DNA of 64,000 nucleotides from Cesiribacter sp964504565 (lineage in GTDB: Bacteria > Bacteroidota > Bacteroidia > Cytophagales > Cyclobacteriaceae): positions 1 to 64,000 of the forward strand of contig CAZDEY010000003.1 in assembly GCA_964504565.1 (NCBI GenBank). Direction: 5' to 3'. The notes beneath the pieces were generated by a model. It was not told the DNA's origin. It made no database searches and worked only from the letters and a program-made list of their open reading frames with translations. The translations under genes were made by a program, and so were the position numbers. Below are positions 17,381 to 26,261 of this stretch, one piece after another (position 1 is the first letter of the stretch; each line of letters opens with the position of its first letter).

Positions 17381-19246
17381 TTAATTTTTAGGGAATGGTA
17401 TGGTAGGATAAGTAGCTATTTGCGAATCAGTCAATGGAACCAAACCAGCACCATACTCAGCGTTAATAGCTTGAATAAATTGATTTGCTACCACTGCATA
17501 TCCACGTTGATTTAAGTGTACACCATCCAGACTGAATAATGTTACTCCATCAGCCATGCCAGGGTTATTGCTTAACCCTCCTGGAGAATCTACATCTGAC
17601 ACATCAGCGAAGTCAGCATTGTAGTTTACACCGTTAATAGACAAGCCATTAGAAACAATACCATTAAAATATGAGAACATATCCACTAAAGCTAAATCGT
17701 ATTCGTCGGCTAGGTCAGCTATAATTGCATTGTATTGCCCTACTGTTTGATTAATTATTGCAATCTCATTCTGATCTAGTATGAACTTATCCTCAATAAT
17801 ATAATTCCTACCCACTAAATATGCACCAATAGCCTCTGGCGAGCTATAACCAGCAGCTATAAAGTTGAAGGTAATCCGGGCGTCGTTATTTATCTGAACC
17901 AAACCAGTAGGGCTGAGGCCGCTTTCTACAACAAATCCATTTGTACCGTCAACAAATTGTGGGTAGAATCCTTGAGCCTTTAGACCTGTAATATTTTGAG
18001 CTGTTATGCCAGCTATTGCGGTAGCAAGTTCCTGTTGCTGAGCTGCTGGAAGCTGTTCAGCTCTATAAGCTGCCAGAGTTTGTTGGGTTTGGCTATCAAT
18101 ACTACTTTGGTTAGCCACTACCTGCTGATCTATAATAGTATATGCTTGGGCATAAGTTGGATCGCGAGCGTCATTAGCCAGAAAGTAGTTTTCACGTAAC
18201 GCCTGCTCTACGGCTGCAATTTGTTCATTTGCTCCACCACTAGCTATAACGGCATCAGCGCAGGCATCTGGGTCAGTTGACAAGGAACAAGGCTCTGAAT
18301 TAGCAATTTGTTCCCGCACAATACCTTCAGCAACGGGTGGAATAATTTGGCTATTAACAGCAGTTTCTAAAACCACCTGCGTAATAACTCCTACTTCGAC
18401 TTGTGCTTCAATTTGCGGATCTATTTGAGCCGCAAAACCAGCGGTTAGCTGACCTGCCTGGGTAGCATCTAAGGCTAGTCCGTTATTGCCGATTATTTGT
18501 GAGGGAATAGCAAAGTATGGTATACTAGTAATTGAAGGGATGTTGGCAATTGCTCCTTTAGCCCCGTTAGCCGTTAGCTTATTTAATATAGCATCATATG
18601 CTGATTCAAATACACCAGAATCGGTAATCTCATCAGCCCCAAAAATCAATTCTCCGTCACCGCTTCTACTGATTTGGCCACCGTCAAGTGCATTTCCTAA
18701 GACATCGTTATTACCGAGCCATATAGTAAAAAAGGTTGGATTTTGCTCTACAGCCAAATCAATTAGTGTATTTTCAGAACTGATTCTGCCTAAATAAGTA
18801 TTAAATCCATTGTAACCAGCCTGATCAGCATCTACTAGCCGAATTCCCGGAATTCCTAAATTTTGAAAGGTGCCACTAACTGGTTCAGCTATAACACTCG
18901 GATCCAGCCCTCCGGAGGATACGCCGATTGGGGAGGCAATATTAGGAGTTAGTATAACCGTACCGTTAATAACTCCTTGAGGTAGGAAGGGAGTGTTAAA
19001 GGTTAAGTCTTCATTTAAGAAAGCCATTCTATCAGCTAAAATTGCTGGGTAGGCATTTACCTGGCCAGAATAATTAAGTGCACCGTCGGCAAAGCCGGCA
19101 GTAAGGCTATTACCAATGGCAATGTAGCGAGAGAAGTCAGCACTACCACTGCCGGCAGCCGGCTTATCTAGTTCAATTTCCGGCTCGCACGAGGCAAATA
19201 ATACTGCCCCCGCCGCTAAATAGCTTAAAACTTTATATTGCTTCAT
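17381..19246 (-). CDS. SGNH/GDSL hydrolase lipoprotein with large insertion
   Basis: A 621-residue surface or periplasmic lipoprotein (lipobox LFASC, Cys20). Block I GNSLTAG gives the nucleophile Ser47; block III GNND lies at 178-181; block V DGVHLNQRGY gives Asp574 and His577. These are esterase/lipase signatures with an unknown substrate. Between about 252 and 435 an Ala/Gln/Ile-rich segment without recognisable domain, holding two cysteines (320, 329), separates the usual core blocks, so the protein is longer than typical relatives. It is encoded 11 bases after the FadL-type porin gene, an arrangement common in Bacteroidota, suggesting that the hydrolase releases hydrophobic products taken up by the porin. 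Confidence 0.9.
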   Translation of the reverse strand: MKQYKVLSYLAAGAVLFASCEPEIELDKPAAGSGSADFSRYIAIGNSLTAGFADGALNYSGQVNAYPAILADRMAFLNEDLTFNTPFLPQGVINGTVILTPNIASPIGVSSGGLDPSVIAEPVSGTFQNLGIPGIRLVDADQAGYNGFNTYLGRISSENTLIDLAVEQNPTFFTIWLGNNDVLGNALDGGQISRSGDGELIFGADEITDSGVFESAYDAILNKLTANGAKGAIANIPSITSIPYFAIPSQIIGNNGLALDATQAGQLTAGFAAQIDPQIEAQVEVGVITQVVLETAVNSQIIPPVAEGIVREQIANSEPCSLSTDPDACADAVIASGGANEQIAAVEQALRENYFLANDARDPTYAQAYTIIDQQVVANQSSIDSQTQQTLAAYRAEQLPAAQQQELATAIAGITAQNITGLKAQGFYPQFVDGTNGFVVESGLSPTGLVQINNDARITFNFIAAGYSSPEAIGAYLVGRNYIIEDKFILDQNEIAIINQTVGQYNAIIADLADEYDLALVDMFSYFNGIVSNGLSINGVNYNADFADVSDVDSPGGLSNNPGMADGVTLFSLDGVHLNQRGYAVVANQFIQAINAEYGAGLVPLTDSQIATYPTIPFPKN

Positions 19247-19257
19247 AGTGAATCAGA

Positions 19258-20505
19258 TTAGTAATTGAAGGTTAAGGTAATGCCGGGTATAAAAGCATAC
19301 GTTTTATAAGTACCGGTAGGTACATCGGCAGTAGGGTCATTATTCTCAGTGTTGGTTCTCTGTTCTTTGTTAATAAATAAGAAAGATCCGTCAATAGTAA
19401 ACTTTTCGCTTAATGCCAGGCCAAAGCCGCCGGTTAGTCCAATAGTATTAGCATCCGGGGTTTCAGGAGTTAAATAACCATCCGGTACCGGTGCTTCATC
19501 GTAATAACCACCGGCCCTTAACATTAATTCATCAGTTACCGAATATTCTAGACCCAACCGATAGGTCATAGTGTTTTCGTACTTGCGATTAGAGGTTTGA
19601 GTATTAGATCCTAAAACCGGGTCCGCAAACTCAAATGTTAATGCTTCGTAAGCAGACCAACCGGTACGGGCTATATCTAGGCCAATGGTTAGCTCATTAG
19701 TTGGCATAAAGGCAACACCTAAGGTTAAATTGCTGGGGAGCGGTAATGATGATTGGAAGGTGGTTTGCGATGGAAGAGTGCCATCATCAACCAATGGGGA
19801 CTTCACAAATACTGCCTCTCCATCTTCTACCTCCATATCAATCCGGCTACGGTAGTTTAAGCCTAAACTGAATTTTTCGCTTGGGGTAAAGTATACACCT
19901 AGATTGTAACCCCAACCATTAGCACTACCATCAAGCTCAGAACTACCAAACGAACCATCAGGGTACGCTACCGCAGTAATATCGCGCTGTAGATTTACTC
20001 CACCGGTAGAATAAATTAGTCCTGCTCCAACTGAAAAATTATCACTTAGTTTATAGCTTACGGTAGGTTGAATAAATATAGCCCGAAGTGACAGGCTTGT
20101 AAGTGATCCACGACCTGCCCAATTATCTTCCCAAGTTACGCTACTGCCAAAAGGGGTATACACTCCCAAGCCAAATCTTAAATTGCTTTCCGTGTTACCA
20201 AATGTTGCAAATGCGTGAAACGGCGTACCAGGGTCATTTTCAGTATTATAAACTGTACCTGAACCCTCAGCTTGGAAAGCTACTTTGGAGTAAATCAAGT
20301 TGGCCCCAATTTGAACGCCGTTGCTGCGCATCATAGCCATGGCGCCGGGGTTAAAATTGATGGATGAAGCGTCGGGTCGAAGGCCTACGCCTACGTTGCC
20401 CATGGCAGTGGAGCGGTTGCTTTGCAGCAACACCTGATAACCGCCGGCATACGCACCTGTGCTGAACGCAGCTGCGGCAAGCAGTGTTAGAAATCCTCTT
20501 TTCAT
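19258..20505 (-). CDS. OmpP1/FadL-family outer-membrane transporter
   Basis: A 415-residue beta-barrel for hydrophobic substrates such as fatty acids or aromatic compounds. The signal peptide ends at AYA-GG (about residue 20); the mature N-terminus carries the plug motif with RSTAMGNVGVGLR and SSINFNPGAMAMM, which is the FadL NPA-type signature. Many amphipathic strands with aromatic ends follow, and the last residues TLTFNY end in an aromatic residue for barrel assembly. It is the first gene of a two-gene operon with the GDSL lipoprotein. Substrate cannot be read from the sequence. Confidence 0.93.
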   Translation of the reverse strand: MKRGFLTLLAAAAFSTGAYAGGYQVLLQSNRSTAMGNVGVGLRPDASSINFNPGAMAMMRSNGVQIGANLIYSKVAFQAEGSGTVYNTENDPGTPFHAFATFGNTESNLRFGLGVYTPFGSSVTWEDNWAGRGSLTSLSLRAIFIQPTVSYKLSDNFSVGAGLIYSTGGVNLQRDITAVAYPDGSFGSSELDGSANGWGYNLGVYFTPSEKFSLGLNYRSRIDMEVEDGEAVFVKSPLVDDGTLPSQTTFQSSLPLPSNLTLGVAFMPTNELTIGLDIARTGWSAYEALTFEFADPVLGSNTQTSNRKYENTMTYRLGLEYSVTDELMLRAGGYYDEAPVPDGYLTPETPDANTIGLTGGFGLALSEKFTIDGSFLFINKEQRTNTENNDPTADVPTGTYKTYAFIPGITLTFNY

Positions 20506-20652
20506 TTAATTAAGGTTAAGTAAATTTAAGTTCCCGGCCGCGAATAGGCTTTCAACCATGCTAAACCAGTTACTAGCTAGTTACAAAGTGCAAATTATGT
20601 TGAAATATACAATTTATGTACGATTACAGCTAGTATTTATGCGGAATTGGCA

Positions 20653-20680
20653 AAAAATATTCGGCATGCCGAATATTTTT
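20653..20680. terminator. 28-base perfect palindrome, likely terminator of ypdA
   Basis: Two 14-base arms (AAAAATATTCGGCA and its complement) meet with no spacer. As RNA it forms a hairpin with a CAUG loop, A-run before and U-run after, on either strand. It lies 95 bases after the ypdA stop. It could also be a protein site; the rest of 20506-20774 holds nothing I can name. Confidence 0.6.
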
Positions 20681-20774
20681 CACTACAAACGGTTGCAGTA
20701 GGTAGAAAATATTAAAGCTGATCTTTTTAAAGAGCTATATAACGTTTTATATATCAGTCCTTTAAAAATTTTAA

Positions 20775-21734
20775 TTAAAGCCGGGTGGTAAGCAACTCAA
20801 TAATTACTTTGCCATGCAACCTACCATTTTCAATGAATACTTTAGCCGTTTCTTCTCCACCAATAATTGATCCGGCCAAAAACATTCCCTCAATATTGCT
20901 CTCGTAGGTTTCGGAATTTATCTGTGGAATCAGGGCTTCTCCACCTAATTTAATACCGCTTTTTTGTAAAAAATTTGCATCGGGCCGGTAGCCAGTCATT
21001 AAGAATACATAATCGGCCTCAATTTGCAATTCCTTACCCTGGTCATTTTCAGCGTATACATGGTCCGGGCTTATTCTCTTTACCTTACTGCTAAAATGGG
21101 CAGTAATACTTCCTTCCTTAATACGGTTCACTGCATCAGGCCTAACCCAATATTTTACGTTTTGGTCAAGTTCCTCAAACTGATGTATTAAGGTAATATT
21201 GGCACCGTGGCGGTATAAATCAAGCGCGGTTTCTATGGCTGAGTTGGCCCCGCCTACAACCACACAATTGGTACCGCTGTACTTAAACGGTTCATCGTAG
21301 TAGTGGCTTACGTGCGGCAGGTCTTCACCGGGTACGTTTATATATTTAGGCAAATCGTAATAGCCGGTAGCAATTATAACAAAGCGACTTTCCAGCATAC
21401 CCTGCGAGCTGTGTACCCTGAAGCCCCGCTCAGTTTTTTCTACCCACTCAACTTCGGTAAACCGTTTAATGTTAAGTCTGAACTCTTGGGCTACTCGTTG
21501 ATAGTATTTAAGTGCCTCGAAGCGGGTAGGGCGGATGTCGTGCGAAATCAGCGGCACTCCGCCAATTTCAATATTTTCGCTAGTACTGAAAAAATTCATT
21601 TGCACCGGATAGCGTCGTACGGCCTCGGCCACATTTCCCTTATCCAGTACTAAATAGTTTAGTTGCTTACGGCCGGCTTCAATAGCACAGGCTAATCCGC
21701 AGGGGCCAGCCCCAATTACAATTACATCTAGCAT
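20775..21734 (-). CDS. ypdA: YpdA-type bacillithiol disulfide reductase
   Basis: A 319-residue flavoprotein of the thioredoxin-reductase-like fold but without a redox CxxC. FAD site GAGPCG at 8-13; the family stretch YPVQMNFFSTSENIEIGG; NADPH site VVVGGANSAIE; C-terminal FAD motif GMFLAGSI. YpdA/Bdr reduces oxidised bacillithiol using NADPH, keeping the low-molecular thiol of this phylum reduced in the cytosol. It follows an SDR gene by 6 bases on the same strand. The bsh biosynthesis genes are not in the window, so the thiol itself is inferred from the family. Confidence 0.93.
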   Translation of the reverse strand: MLDVIVIGAGPCGLACAIEAGRKQLNYLVLDKGNVAEAVRRYPVQMNFFSTSENIEIGGVPLISHDIRPTRFEALKYYQRVAQEFRLNIKRFTEVEWVEKTERGFRVHSSQGMLESRFVIIATGYYDLPKYINVPGEDLPHVSHYYDEPFKYSGTNCVVVGGANSAIETALDLYRHGANITLIHQFEELDQNVKYWVRPDAVNRIKEGSITAHFSSKVKRISPDHVYAENDQGKELQIEADYVFLMTGYRPDANFLQKSGIKLGGEALIPQINSETYESNIEGMFLAGSIIGGEETAKVFIENGRLHGKVIIELLTTRL

Positions 21735-21740
21735 AACTGC

Positions 21741-22607
21741 TTAATCACAGATCCAGCTTATTCCACATAACTCTTCGCTTTGTGCCCATAAACCATCCGC
21801 ATAGCTAGGGTTTAGCGCCGCCCGGCTGGGACGCGAGACCTTAAAGTTTTTAAAGTAAAGCCCACTTGAACCTTTTACCCGCTCGTTAGAAGCCAGATAG
21901 GCGGGTAAGCGGGCGGCTTTTGCACTACTAATTGCAAAGGGTTTAATTATACCAAATAAAAAAGCAAAAGGCGATTGGACGCTACTACCAAAATTGCTAG
22001 CCACTACACCCGGATGCAAGGCATTTACCGTAATGTTATCTTTATCTAGGCATTGAGCTAGTTTAGTAGTAAACCATATATTGCATAATTTGCTGATAGC
22101 GTAGGCGTTGAGGCCATTATATTTATGGTTTCCCAATTGCAGATCATCAATTTTGAACCGGGCTATCCGGTGGGCTTCGCTGCTTACGTTTAATATGCGA
22201 GCCGAGGATGAGCTTTTAAGTTTTGGCAATAGGAGATAAGTCAGCAGAAAATGCCCTAAATGATTAACTGCAAAGGACATTTCGAAGCCATCCTGACTTG
22301 TAGCGCGCGAGTTACCCCAGATTAACCCGGCATTATTCATCAAAATGTCCAGATGGTGATAGCGTTGGTTGAACTTTTCGGCAGCCTTTCTTACTGATTC
22401 CAGGCTGGCTAAATCAAGCTCTATTATGTCCACCGCGGCTTTAGGCGAGGCTTTCATTAATTCAGTTTGCGCAGCCTCGGCTTTCTCTAAATTGCGGCAC
22501 ATTAAAACTATCCGGTAGTTCTCCCGAATTAATATTTTAGCGGTTTCCTTACCAATACCGCTGTTGCCGCCGGTAATTACACAAATTTTACTTTCCTCGT
22601 ATTTCAA
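21741..22607 (-). CDS. Short-chain dehydrogenase/reductase, retinol-dehydrogenase-like
   Basis: A 288-residue Rossmann oxidoreductase of the classical SDR type. TGGNSGIG (about 12-19) binds the cofactor, NNAG follows the third strand, and the catalytic Ser in LNVSSEAH pairs with YAISK (Tyr and Lys). The arginine after the second strand (MCRN) favours NADP. The pattern is close to retinol dehydrogenase/WW-oxidoreductase-like proteins, whose bacterial substrates are mostly unknown. The start is TTG at 22607, as there is no ATG near the cofactor motif. It is the first gene of a pair with ypdA. Confidence 0.9.
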   Translation of the reverse strand: MKYEESKICVITGGNSGIGKETAKILIRENYRIVLMCRNLEKAEAAQTELMKASPKAAVDIIELDLASLESVRKAAEKFNQRYHHLDILMNNAGLIWGNSRATSQDGFEMSFAVNHLGHFLLTYLLLPKLKSSSSARILNVSSEAHRIARFKIDDLQLGNHKYNGLNAYAISKLCNIWFTTKLAQCLDKDNITVNALHPGVVASNFGSSVQSPFAFLFGIIKPFAISSAKAARLPAYLASNERVKGSSGLYFKNFKVSRPSRAALNPSYADGLWAQSEELCGISWICD

Positions 22608-22681
22608 ATCTAAACATCTTTGTATACTGGCCTAACTAGTATAAGGGCCGGTAGTTGGGCTGCATTCAAATTTTTTTACAA

Positions 22682-23026
22682 ATGAAATTTATAGTAAAGA
22701 TTTTACTGCTGGGTTTGTTGGTATTACTACTTGCCAATTTTATGCCCGGTGTAGCGGTTAGCGGCTACGGTAGTGCAATTCTGGTGGCACTGGTTTTATC
22801 CGTTTTAAATGCTGTAGTGAGGCCCATTTTGGTTTTACTAAGCCTGCCCATTACTATTTTAACCCTGGGCTTGTTCCTGTTAGTTATCAATGCCCTGATT
22901 ATTCTGCTGGCCGATGCTTTGTTGAGCAGTTTTGACGTTAATGGATTCTGGATTGCCTTTCTGCTGAGTATACTTATAAGCTTAGGCACTTGGATAATTG
23001 AAAAGATAGTTGGCGAGAATAAGTAA
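22682..23026 (+). CDS. Holin-IV/YvlD-type small membrane protein
   Basis: A 114-residue inner-membrane protein with four hydrophobic helices (about 4-22, 30-48, 52-75, 88-108), glycine- and leucine-rich, matching the phage holin family 4/YvlD group (marks: NAVVRPIL, LPITILTLGLFLLVINALIILLA in parts). Despite the name these are chromosomal proteins in many bacteria with no proven lysis role; there is no phage context here. ATG at 22682 is chosen over TTG at 22655. Its TAA abuts the stop codon of the converging gene at 23027. Confidence 0.88.
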   Translation: MKFIVKILLLGLLVLLLANFMPGVAVSGYGSAILVALVLSVLNAVVRPILVLLSLPITILTLGLFLLVINALIILLADALLSSFDVNGFWIAFLLSILISLGTWIIEKIVGENK

Positions 23027-23644
23027 TTACTGAGCATAATATGGCGTAGCCTCGTGGTTAAACTCTCTGATTACGCCCTGAAGGCTGAGCTTAATTAAAA
23101 TCTTCCGGGCCCGGCGTTTACCGTAGTTTAAATAGTTTACCACATCTACCAGGGTAGTTTTATCCCTACCGGATACAAAATCCAGAATTCGTTCTTCCTC
23201 CTTATTTAATTGATATGCAGGATTTTTATCGGGCAAAACCTCAAGTTGTTGGCTAAGTTTTTTATCTGCCGGCAGGCTTTTATCGTGTTGCCTTATATAA
23301 ACCTGCCAACCTGCACCGGGCTGCAAGGTGGCGTACGGTTTATGCTCACCCTCCGGTATTTTTACTACTAGTATAGTATGATTTTCATCGTCTTCAACTT
23401 CTTCTAATGTATAGCCTACCGGCGGATTGCAATATTCATTGGCAGCTTTTTCCAATTGAAATTTTTCTTCTTCCGGGTCAATACCGGTAACCTTACGCTG
23501 ATCGCTGATGCCAATGTAAAGTACGCCCCCGTAGGTATTGGCGAAAGCGCACAGGGTTTTGGCTATTTTGGCCGGTTGGCTTATTCGTTGCTTAAAATCC
23601 AGATGTAGGCCTTCTCGCTGGTTTAATACCGAATGAATATCCAT
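23027..23644 (-). CDS. AlbA_2/Schlafen-like ATP-binding domain protein
   Basis: A 205-residue protein with an N-terminal AlbA_2 (Schlafen-core) domain at about 3-125: GLHLDFKQRI, then TLCAFANTYGGVLYIGISDQ, and ILVVKIPEGEHKPYA, which are the family strands and glycine turn. The C-terminal third looks like a winged helix (LDFVSGRDKTTLVDVVNYLNYGKRRARKIL in pieces). Such proteins are annotated as putative DNA-binding regulators or nucleases; the catalytic acidic triplet of true Schlafen nucleases is not obvious. ATG at 23644 is preferred to TTG at 23683. It ends exactly where the convergent membrane-protein gene ends, with no terminator between. Confidence 0.85.
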   Translation of the reverse strand: MDIHSVLNQREGLHLDFKQRISQPAKIAKTLCAFANTYGGVLYIGISDQRKVTGIDPEEEKFQLEKAANEYCNPPVGYTLEEVEDDENHTILVVKIPEGEHKPYATLQPGAGWQVYIRQHDKSLPADKKLSQQLEVLPDKNPAYQLNKEEERILDFVSGRDKTTLVDVVNYLNYGKRRARKILIKLSLQGVIREFNHEATPYYAQ

Positions 23645-23740
23645 AAGTTTAAATAAATTAGCCCTGATATTGGCAGTTACCAAGTTTTTTCCCTAAATAA
23701 CTCTTCAATACCAAACAGCTCAATAAAATTAAAAATTATC

Positions 23741-24289
23741 ATGGCAAGTCAGGAAAAATCTTTGGCCAGTTACCGCGAAAAAATCAGCGCAAGCGGTAAA
23801 AACCATCTGATTGTTGATTCGGACGATAACTCGGATGACTACGTTAATTTTTATTTTATTGGAAATTACGAAGGCGAGGAAGTCTTGTTTGACGCCGCCC
23901 TCTATACGCTACGGGTTCATTACCATAGCGAGCTATACGAGTTGGCTGAACACAAGGCTGCCCAAAAATTCCCTAATTTTCACAGTATAACCTACGAGGA
24001 GGACGAGAATGGGGATATGAAATCGCTATCGGCCGAGCAGGAGGAATTAGGGTTGTACCTGGCCGAAATTATGATGGACCTGGAAGAAGATGAGGCGGTT
24101 AAAGTTCAGGAACACATTTACTTTGATCCAAATATAGACTTTGGGGTTGGGCTAGATGCTTGCCTGAACGTAGAGGCTATCACCGAAAAAACTATTTCTA
24201 AATTTGTAAATGATTTTAATAACGATAGTTTAGAATTAGATGAGACGCTCTATTCATTTGTAGAAGAGGAAGAAGAATCGGAAAATTAG
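23741..24289 (+). CDS. Acidic conserved protein, unknown function
   Basis: A 182-residue, strongly acidic cytoplasmic protein ending in a poly-Glu tail. The middle shows VNFYFIGNYEGEEVLFDAALYTLRVHYHSELYELAEHKA in pieces, an alpha/beta pattern, followed by an acidic helix around the YLAEIMMDLEEDEAV stretch. There is no signal peptide or membrane helix. I do not recognise a domain. It precedes the deacetylase-like gene by 7 bases, so the two are likely co-transcribed and may act together, but no direct link can be read. Confidence 0.78.
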   Translation: MASQEKSLASYREKISASGKNHLIVDSDDNSDDYVNFYFIGNYEGEEVLFDAALYTLRVHYHSELYELAEHKAAQKFPNFHSITYEEDENGDMKSLSAEQEELGLYLAEIMMDLEEDEAVKVQEHIYFDPNIDFGVGLDACLNVEAITEKTISKFVNDFNNDSLELDETLYSFVEEEEESEN

Positions 24290-24296
24290 TAGCGAA

Positions 24297-25202
24297 ATGC
24301 TTAAAATAGCGTGGGCCGAAAATTACGCCCATTCGTTACCGGCCAACCACCGCTTTCCCATGATTAAGTACGAGTTGCTACCTAAGCAACTTATGCACGA
24401 GGGTACAATCACTAAACAAAGCCTATTTAGCCCAACGGCGGTACCTGAGCGCTACATTACGCTTACTCATACGCTGGAGTACTGGCATAAATTAAAAAAT
24501 TTGCAGCTAAGCCGGCAGGAAATTCGGCGTACCGGTTTTCCGCTAAGCCAAGCATTGGTAGAGCGAGAAATTACCATTACGGGCGGCACCATACAAGCTG
24601 CCTTATTTGCCTTGCGGTACGGTATTGCCTTTAATATTGCCGGCGGAACGCACCACGCATTTACCAATCGGGGCGAAGGCTTCTGCCTACTTAACGATAT
24701 AGCCATTGCCGCTAATTATCTGTTATTCCATAAACTAGCCCGAAGGATTTTAATTATTGATCTGGACGTACACCAGGGCAATGGAACCGCCGAAATATGT
24801 AAAAATAACCGACAAGTATTTACCTTCAGTATGCACGGTGACAAAAATTATCCGTTGCAAAAAGAGGTAAGTACCCTGGATATACCGCTTGCCGATAATA
24901 TTGGCGATACTGAATATTTAATGTTGCTCGAGCAAGCAATAGCCGGGCCGTTAAAAAATTTTAATCCAGATTTTATATTTTATCAATCCGGGGTAGATAT
25001 TTTGGCTACCGATAAGCTGGGGCGCTTAGGATTAAGCCTGCAAGCCTGCAAACAACGCGATGAAAAAGTTTTGCAGTTTGCCAAAAGACTGGGTGTTCCA
25101 ATCTGCTGCGCTATGGGGGGCGGCTACTCACCAAGTATTATTGATATTGTAGAGGCTCATGCTAATACTTATAGGCTGGCACAGTATATTTTTTTTAACT
25201 GA
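24297..25202 (+). CDS. Histone deacetylase-family hydrolase
   Basis: A 301-residue zinc amidohydrolase of the arginase/deacetylase fold. Visible are the general-base pair THHA (His119-His120), the zinc motif DLDVHQGNG (Asp157, His159), the SGVDILATDKLGRLGLS stretch with the third acidic ligand, and MGGGYSP with the transition-state Tyr277. All catalytic residues are present. Bacterial relatives act on acetylated polyamines, acetyl-lysine or related amides (the acetoin utilisation and acetylpolyamine groups); which applies here is open. It shares a transcript with the acidic protein 7 bases upstream and is followed by the rhomboid gene. Confidence 0.93.
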   Translation: MLKIAWAENYAHSLPANHRFPMIKYELLPKQLMHEGTITKQSLFSPTAVPERYITLTHTLEYWHKLKNLQLSRQEIRRTGFPLSQALVEREITITGGTIQAALFALRYGIAFNIAGGTHHAFTNRGEGFCLLNDIAIAANYLLFHKLARRILIIDLDVHQGNGTAEICKNNRQVFTFSMHGDKNYPLQKEVSTLDIPLADNIGDTEYLMLLEQAIAGPLKNFNPDFIFYQSGVDILATDKLGRLGLSLQACKQRDEKVLQFAKRLGVPICCAMGGGYSPSIIDIVEAHANTYRLAQYIFFN

Positions 25203-25277
25203 TTGTACTTTAATAAGTAACCCTAAAACTACTTAGCCGTAGAAATTTGTAGTTCCACTCGGAACTATGATGAAATA

Positions 25278-26201
25278 ATGATTAAGCAACCCGCCGTATT
25301 ACGTAATAGCCTAATAATTATCTTAACGTTTATAACAATGTTATGGGTAATTCGCTGGCTTGAGTGGACTGCCCAACTTGATCTTGGTTTTCTAGGTATT
25401 TTGCCCCGTACACTTACTGGAACCATGGGTATAGTTACCGCCCCCTTGGTTCATGGCGACTGGCTTCACTTAATTTCCAATACTTTTCCGCTGCTTATAT
25501 TGGGTATTAGCGTATTCTACTTTTATCATCGGATAGCTCTGGAGGTGTTTGGCTGGATTTACTTTATGTCGGGTTTTTGGGTTTGGATGGCCGCCCGCGA
25601 GGCCTACCATATTGGTGCCAGCGGTATAGTATACGGTTTAGTTACTTTTCTGTTTTTCAGCGGCCTGTTCCGGCGCGACATGCGATCCTTATCAGTTTCG
25701 TTACTAGTGATATTTTTATACGGAGGAATGATTCAGGGAATTTTTCCAGGAAATGAGCAGATCAGTTGGGAGTCTCACTTTCTTGGGTCACTGGCCGGCT
25801 TATTTTGTGCCTTTTTTTACCGGGCTGATAGGGAAATTGAAGAGGAAACCACCGAAATTTTACTTCAACCAGCACTTACAGCGCAATCTAGTTATAGGGA
25901 ATTGCAGCAAAGGGTAGATTTGTACGCTTTAGAAGAAATGCGCCGTGACCGGCCCTCTATGCCTAAGCCTAAACCATTTGTTTCCGTTGAGCATACCTAC
26001 ATTAATACTTCTGTTCAATTTCTTCCAGTCAATGCTAAATCAGGCACTGCGGTTGGCACAATAAAATCACCTTTTCAGGCTCCGGTTTTTTCTAAACCTA
26101 ATTACAAATCGGCCTTAAACTCGGAGCATAAGCCTATCATTCAAAGTTCATATTCCGGTTCGTATATTAAAAAGTCCGCCGGTGGTACGGCCGCAGCCTA
26201 A
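25278..26201 (+). CDS. Rhomboid intramembrane serine protease, long cytoplasmic tail
   Basis: A 307-residue inner-membrane protease with about six helices in residues 1-185. Catalytic serine is Ser115 in GASG, catalytic histidine His167 in WESH, and the oxyanion motif HLISN has His64 and Asn68. The C-terminal 120 residues (from about 187) are hydrophilic, Lys/Pro/Ser-rich and without a recognised domain. It resembles the second rhomboid at 27955, with which it shares the LGI-P-R start of the first loop. Rhomboids cut helices of membrane substrates; the target is unknown. Two such genes within 3.3 kb suggest an old duplication. Confidence 0.93.
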   Translation: MIKQPAVLRNSLIIILTFITMLWVIRWLEWTAQLDLGFLGILPRTLTGTMGIVTAPLVHGDWLHLISNTFPLLILGISVFYFYHRIALEVFGWIYFMSGFWVWMAAREAYHIGASGIVYGLVTFLFFSGLFRRDMRSLSVSLLVIFLYGGMIQGIFPGNEQISWESHFLGSLAGLFCAFFYRADREIEEETTEILLQPALTAQSSYRELQQRVDLYALEEMRRDRPSMPKPKPFVSVEHTYINTSVQFLPVNAKSGTAVGTIKSPFQAPVFSKPNYKSALNSEHKPIIQSSYSGSYIKKSAGGTAAA

Positions 26202-26230
26202 ATGCCATTTCGGAATTTGCCCGAATACCC

Positions 26231-26238
26231 TATATTTG
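26231..26238 (+). promoter_or_regulatory. Candidate -7 element of the Skp-like gene
   Basis: TATATTTG matches TAnnTTTG exactly, 23 bases before the GTG start. TTTC, close to TTTG, lies 19 bases upstream at 26208-26211. Confidence 0.5.
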
Positions 26239-26261
26239 CAGCTTATTTAAACCTATAAGTT

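Noticed and set aside
22682..23026. Prophage remnant suggested by the holin-like gene
   Set aside because: No other phage gene, attachment site or composition change surrounds it; YvlD-type proteins are chromosomal in many bacteria.
24297..25202. Missing catalytic tyrosine in the deacetylase-like enzyme
   Set aside because: Tyr277 in MGGGY occupies the expected place, so the active site appears complete.
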